Assembly: GCA_028718465.1 (NCBI GenBank)
Contig: JAQULX010000081.1
Span: 1-9,557 of the forward strand
From: Dehalococcoidales bacterium
GTDB taxonomy: Bacteria; Chloroflexota; Dehalococcoidia; Dehalococcoidales; UBA3254
Direction: 5' to 3'
Length of the DNA stretch: 9,557 bases
Shown here: positions 7,221-9,557 of the stretch, one piece after another
Numbering within the stretch: position 1 is the stretch's first letter
How the letters are laid out: each line of letters begins with the position of its first letter
Notes under the pieces: generated by a model
What the model was told of the DNA's origin: nothing
The model's database searches: none
Seen by the model: the letters and a program-made list of their open reading frames with translations, nothing else
Position numbers and translations under genes: made by a program

Positions 7221-7250
7221 CAAGTTAAACGATTCGCACCGTTTAACTTG
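7221..7250. repeat. Perfect 11-bp inverted repeat (operator or RNA hairpin)
   Basis: CAAGTTAAACG (7221-7231) and CGTTTAACTTG (7240-7250) are exact reverse complements around the 8-nt spacer ATTCGCAC. On the - strand it lies 89 nt beyond the stop of the 141-residue gene. No T-run follows on either strand, so it is not a standard intrinsic terminator. It may be a regulator site or an mRNA-end hairpin. Confidence 0.5.
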
Positions 7251-7338
7251 ATACTTTATACTATAACATGCCTTTTACAAGTCGATCATCCGCCTCAGTG
7301 CTTATTATTCCTACGTTGAAGCCTGGAGTTGATTTCGC

Positions 7339-7764
7339 TCAATACTCACTCTTTTCTCTCAGTATTTTCTCAGCCAGATCCAGGATGTCAAATGAAGAGA
7401 TCGCTGTTTTTCCGCTGTGGACCTCTATAGGTATCAGCTCATGAATTTTGGGGAAATGGTTGGCAGGCCTCCCCCATGTATAAAGAGGAACAAGAGTAAC
7501 CAGGGAAATCAGGATCCCGTTATTTTTTTTCAGAAGTTGCTGGTTCTCAAGTCTGACGCCTCTTCCCCTCAAATAGCAATTAGCGCAGGTGGTCAATATA
7601 AATATCGCGACATCCCTATTGTTCACTGCCGCCTTTTCAAGGCAAACTTCCCAGTATTCAGCTATCTCCTTGATATCAGATTCAAGCTCTCTGGTCGAAA
7701 TTCTAAGTATTTGGCTCACTTCCTCAAGGATCACGGGGTACATTTTACTAGCCCTACCGGCCAT
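7339..7764 (-). CDS. Hypothetical protein, 141 residues, unrecognised
   Basis: I do not recognise a family. The gene is supported by a strong ribosome site, GAGGTGG (7771-7777), 6 nt before the ATG at 7764, and by an uninterrupted 141-codon frame with ordinary codon use. The product looks soluble: no signal peptide or transmembrane segment. The N-terminal third (about 8-50) is rich in Glu, Leu and Ile and probably helical. A central hydrophobic strand precedes a CxxC (TTCANC, about 58-63), followed by a basic YLRGRGVRL. The second half has an Ile/Leu/Val-rich segment (LISLVTLVPLYTWG) and a charged C-terminal helix. CxxC could bind metal or be redox-active, but one pair is weak evidence. It lies 112 nt downstream of the tRNA gene on the same strand with no clear terminator between, so it may be read from the tRNA promoter. 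Confidence 0.75.
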   Translation of the reverse strand: MAGRASKMYPVILEEVSQILRISTRELESDIKEIAEYWEVCLEKAAVNNRDVAIFILTTCANCYLRGRGVRLENQQLLKKNNGILISLVTLVPLYTWGRPANHFPKIHELIPIEVHSGKTAISSFDILDLAEKILREKSEY

Positions 7765-7876
7765 GGTTTACCACCTCAAAAAGTCTTTCTGTTTATATTC
7801 TAGTTTATCCAGACTGATCGAAAGGAAATAGTCATTCAGGGAGTACTCAGGGGTAACAGGATCTAAAGATTAGAAG

Positions 7877-7948
7877 TGGGCTCGGCAGGTATCGAACCTG
7901 CGACCAAGAGGTTATGAGCCCCCCGCTCTACCACTGAGCTACGAGCCC
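7877..7948 (-). tRNA. tRNA-Met (anticodon CAU), elongator type or possibly tRNA-Ile2
   Basis: The reverse strand folds into a full cloverleaf of 72 nt including an A discriminator (7877). The acceptor GGGCTCG pairs with CGAGCCC. The D stem is GCTC/GAGC. The anticodon loop CTCATAA carries CAT, the T stem GCAGG/CCTGC closes a TTCGATA loop, and there is a 5-nt variable loop. The anticodon stem contains two G-U pairs. The paired G1-C72, and the lack of three G-C pairs beside the anticodon loop, argue against the initiator tRNA. CAU could also be a lysidine-modified tRNA-Ile reading AUA, which I cannot decide by eye. The 3' CCA is not encoded. A near-consensus promoter lies about 70 nt upstream. 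A perfect 14-bp palindrome, CGCAATATATTGCG (7948-7961), abuts the mature 5' end. Confidence 0.95.
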
Positions 7949-8019
7949 GCAATATATTGCGATTCAGAAGAATAATCCGTGGTTAAATAAATGCTATCCC
8001 TATCGACTTACCAGAATTG

Positions 8020-8048
8020 ATTATACCTTGCCAGCACATTATGGTCAA
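8020..8048 (-). promoter_or_regulatory. Near-consensus sigma-70 promoter for the tRNA gene
   Basis: On the - strand, TTGACC (8048-8043) is followed after exactly 17 nt by a perfect TATAAT (8025-8020). Transcription should start near 8013 and run leftward through the tRNA, about 65 nt later, and possibly into the 141-residue gene. This is the best-matching promoter in the window. The palindrome at 8049-8070 abuts the -35 box. Confidence 0.8.
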
Positions 8049-8070
8049 GGTTAAAATACTTATTTTAACC
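8049..8070. repeat. Perfect 22-bp palindrome abutting the tRNA promoter
   Basis: GGTTAAAATA (8049-8058) and TATTTTAACC (8061-8070) are exact reverse complements around a 2-nt centre. The site begins immediately upstream of the -35 box at 8043-8048. Position and symmetry suit a regulator site or an AT-rich upstream activating element. It could also be an RNA hairpin, but there is no T-run. Confidence 0.55.
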
Positions 8071-8213
8071 AACAAGCAGGTTGCTACCTCTGTGCAGGAG
8101 TAACTATCGGTGAGAATACGTTGTTTTTATCACTCTCTGTCGTCCCTCTATCAGAAAAATGCAGGATATCGGTACAGGCTACATACTATCCGATAGCCAC
8201 TAACTTGAAAGAT

Positions 8214-8240
8214 AAGGGCTGGCATTTAGCGCCAGCCCTT
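8214..8240 (-). terminator. Intrinsic terminator of the por operon
   Basis: AAGGGCTGGC (8214-8223) and GCCAGCCCTT (8231-8240) form a perfect 10-bp, GC-rich stem with a 7-nt loop, 30 nt beyond the porB stop. On the - strand the stem runs into a short pyrimidine-rich tail (TTATCTTTC). The tail is modest, but stem strength and position support termination. Confidence 0.8.
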
Positions 8241-8270
8241 GGGAATTTCAGTGACTTGCTCTGTTTGGAG

Positions 8271-9206
8271 CTAAGACTTTTTCGCAGTTACCTCAACCAG
8301 AGACTTGATCATGTCGTATCTTTCATTCACGATTTTCTGAAATTCAACGACATCTTCTTCCTTGAAGTGAGAGAATTTACCGCACAGGCTCAGATATTCC
8401 TGAATAGGCCGCGGATTATCAACCGGCGCCGTGATGCGGAACTGACCGTCTTCCATCTCCCACAGGGGGAAGTAGTTGGTCCTCACTGCTGAACGGCAGA
8501 CCTGGATAGCTGAATCAGAGCCGATTCTGAAACCAATGATGCAGGGAGCAAAGACATGGATGTAAGCAAATCCCGTTTTGCTCTTTTCCTTGGCTTTCAG
8601 CAGTTTCTTGGCGTAATCTTCCATGTTGCTCAGGGTGGCGGTGGCAACGTAAGCTACAGGATGTAAAGCCATAATCAGGGGCAAATACTTCGACACGGTT
8701 GGTTTACCTTTTTGGCCTTTACCAACCGGGGTAGTAGAAGTGGCTGCGTGAAGAGGTGTCATACTACTTCTCTGATTTCCGGTGTTCATATAGCCTTCGT
8801 TGTCGTAACAAACATACATTATATGTTCGTTCCGCTCTGCCGCGCCGCTCAATGGCTGGAAGCCGACATCGCTGGCATCTCCATCTCCGGTATAGCAGCA
8901 GATGGTAACATCTTTACCTGATTTTCGGAAATACCGTGAAATACCCGAAGCGCTGGAAGCGACTCCGGTCATGACACAGGCGTAATAGGCCAGTTTGTGC
9001 CAGGCGCCCAGGTTCTGTCCATGCAGCACCGGGGCGGAGCAGCAGGGTGTGCCCACCATGATAATATCTTTGCCCAGAACTTTGGGAATAGTCCTCAAGG
9101 TAAGCTCCGCAGGACACCCGGCGCAGAATGTGTTTCCGCCGGCGAACTGGTCTTCTTCAACAAAATAATCAAAAACTTTGGGTAACTTTTTTACCTTCTC
9201 GACCAT
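8271..9206 (-). CDS. porB: 2-oxoacid (pyruvate):ferredoxin oxidoreductase, beta subunit
   Basis: The thiamine pyrophosphate and iron-sulfur subunit of the multi-subunit oxidoreductase that interconverts pyruvate plus CoA with acetyl-CoA plus CO2 using ferredoxin. The 311 residues carry TFCAGCPAE (Cys28, Cys31), GTPCC (Cys55/56) and HVFAPC (Cys222), which fit the ligands of the proximal [4Fe-4S] cluster. The TPP/Mg motif starts at GDGDASD (107-113) and ends near YDNEGYMNTG (134-143). Length fits the small beta subunit. I chose the ATG at 9206 because AGAGGAG (9216-9222 on the + strand) lies 9 nt away. A TTG at 9212 directly abuts the porA stop but is only 3 nt from that site. The gene lies 6 nt after porA and ends before a strong terminator. 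Pyruvate is the likeliest substrate, but related 2-oxoacids cannot be excluded. Confidence 0.93.
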   Translation of the reverse strand: MVEKVKKLPKVFDYFVEEDQFAGGNTFCAGCPAELTLRTIPKVLGKDIIMVGTPCCSAPVLHGQNLGAWHKLAYYACVMTGVASSASGISRYFRKSGKDVTICCYTGDGDASDVGFQPLSGAAERNEHIMYVCYDNEGYMNTGNQRSSMTPLHAATSTTPVGKGQKGKPTVSKYLPLIMALHPVAYVATATLSNMEDYAKKLLKAKEKSKTGFAYIHVFAPCIIGFRIGSDSAIQVCRSAVRTNYFPLWEMEDGQFRITAPVDNPRPIQEYLSLCGKFSHFKEEDVVEFQKIVNERYDMIKSLVEVTAKKS

Positions 9207-9212
9207 ATCCAA

Positions 9213-9557
9213 TTACTCCTCTAAGGATATCCAGGTTGTCTCCTGGTATTTATCACCTTTGGAGGCAGCATAGATATCCCTTATCATTCTTTCGATGTTA
9301 GACGCGGTAATGTCCAGGTTGGCGATACCATCGATGAAGCTCATCATGGGGATGATTCCGATTTCCGGAGTCAGGGCCCGGATTTCCGCATACATGGGGC
9401 CGCTGTTCCAGCCAAAATGGACGCTTCTGTCCAGCACGCCGATGGCTTTTCTTCCCTTCAGGACATTAACCAGTTTCTCTTTGGGGAAGGGCCGGTACAT
9501 GCGGATCTTCACGAGGCCGACTTTAACTCCCTTTTCTCTCTGGCTATCCACCACGGT
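9213..9557 (-). CDS. porA: 2-oxoacid (pyruvate):ferredoxin oxidoreductase, alpha subunit, C-terminal part
   Basis: The frame is open to the right edge, so only the last 114 residues are present and the true start is outside. The segment begins TVVDSQREKGVKVGLVKIRM, followed by YRPFP and VLDRSVHFGWNSGPMYAEI, the end of domain II (transketolase C-terminal-like) of the alpha subunit. From memory, VKIRxYRPFP and VLDRS-like stretches are typical of PorA at this point. The stop TAA is followed closely by porB, indicating translational coupling in a por operon. The usual gamma and delta (ferredoxin-like) subunit genes would be expected further right but are not visible here. Confidence 0.9.
   Translation of the reverse strand, partial: TVVDSQREKGVKVGLVKIRMYRPFPKEKLVNVLKGRKAIGVLDRSVHFGWNSGPMYAEIRALTPEIGIIPMMSFIDGIANLDITASNIERMIRDIYAASKGDKYQETTWISLEE

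Larger units (their letters stand above)
6947..7338. other. 392-bp intergenic region with inverted repeats, no supported gene
   Basis: This gap separates the 5' end of the sugar dehydrogenase gene from the 3' end of the 141-residue gene, both on the - strand. It holds two long inverted repeats (7097-7115 and 7221-7250), listed separately, and a smaller hairpin CCTTTA-AGGAC-TAAAGG (7152-7168). An open stretch at 6925-7152 on the - strand has no convincing start or family features. The promoter of the sugar dehydrogenase gene is expected here, but I find no convincing -35/-10 pair at standard spacing. Confidence 0.6.
7949..8270. other. 322-bp intergenic region between tRNA and porB, no protein gene
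   Basis: Reading leftward, it holds the porB-end terminator (8214-8240), an unassigned stretch (8071-8213), a perfect 22-bp palindrome (8049-8070), the tRNA promoter (8020-8048) and the tRNA leader. Open frames crossing it have no ribosome site and no recognisable protein. Confidence 0.7.

Noticed and set aside
7877..7948. Initiator tRNA-fMet
   Set aside because: The acceptor begins with a paired G1-C72, and the anticodon stem lacks the three consecutive G-C pairs of initiators.
8121..8492. A 123-codon + strand open stretch crossing the por terminator
   Set aside because: It runs through the terminator hairpin and antisense to porB, without a ribosome site or recognisable motifs.
1..9557. 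CRISPR array, toxin-antitoxin pair, prophage or defence cluster
   Set aside because: No regularly spaced repeats, paired small genes or phage-type proteins are visible. Nearly all coding space is explained by housekeeping and metabolic genes.

Overview
The window looks like a chromosomal segment of a strictly anaerobic bacterium, most likely of the Dehalococcoidia (Chloroflexota). The basis is inference from gene content: dapF and dapL (LL-diaminopimelate aminotransferase) followed by hflX, a four-subunit-type 2-oxoacid:ferredoxin oxidoreductase, and a MiaA with the GGSGQY variant, which I recall as common in Chloroflexota. Base composition is roughly balanced. No marker gene fixes the taxonomy.

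Left part, mostly + strand (1-5609). The window opens inside a transposase gene read leftward; only its first 54 codons are present. Facing away from it is a housekeeping run: tpiA (glycolysis/gluconeogenesis), miaA (tRNA A37 prenylation), a 242-bp gap with several hairpins, then dapF, dapL and hflX packed tightly (14-nt gap, then a probable overlap). dapL and dapF catalyse consecutive steps from tetrahydrodipicolinate via LL-DAP to meso-DAP, feeding lysine synthesis (and peptidoglycan if the host makes it). miaA and hflX are translation-linked. Two of these genes raise a start-codon question: miaA has no standard start that keeps its P-loop, and both miaA and hflX have an in-frame ATC placed 5 nt after a strong Shine-Dalgarno.

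Middle part, - strand (5795-7948). A putative exported lipoprotein of the PQQ-dependent sugar dehydrogenase (GSDH) family converges on hflX. A 392-bp gap with two strong inverted repeats follows, then a 141-residue protein of unknown function and an elongator-type tRNA with a CAU anticodon. The tRNA has a near-consensus promoter preceded by a perfect 22-bp palindrome.

Right part, - strand (8214-9557). The 2-oxoacid:ferredoxin oxidoreductase beta subunit is complete and is preceded by the C-terminal 114 residues of the alpha subunit, which runs off the edge. A 10-bp-stem terminator closes this operon.

I see no CRISPR array, defence island, prophage or clearly new multi-gene system. The points most worth checking are the two possible ATC starts, the structured leader before dapF, a consensus-like promoter pointing antisense into the sugar dehydrogenase gene, the palindromes around 7.1-7.25 kb and 8.05 kb, and the unrecognised 141-residue gene.
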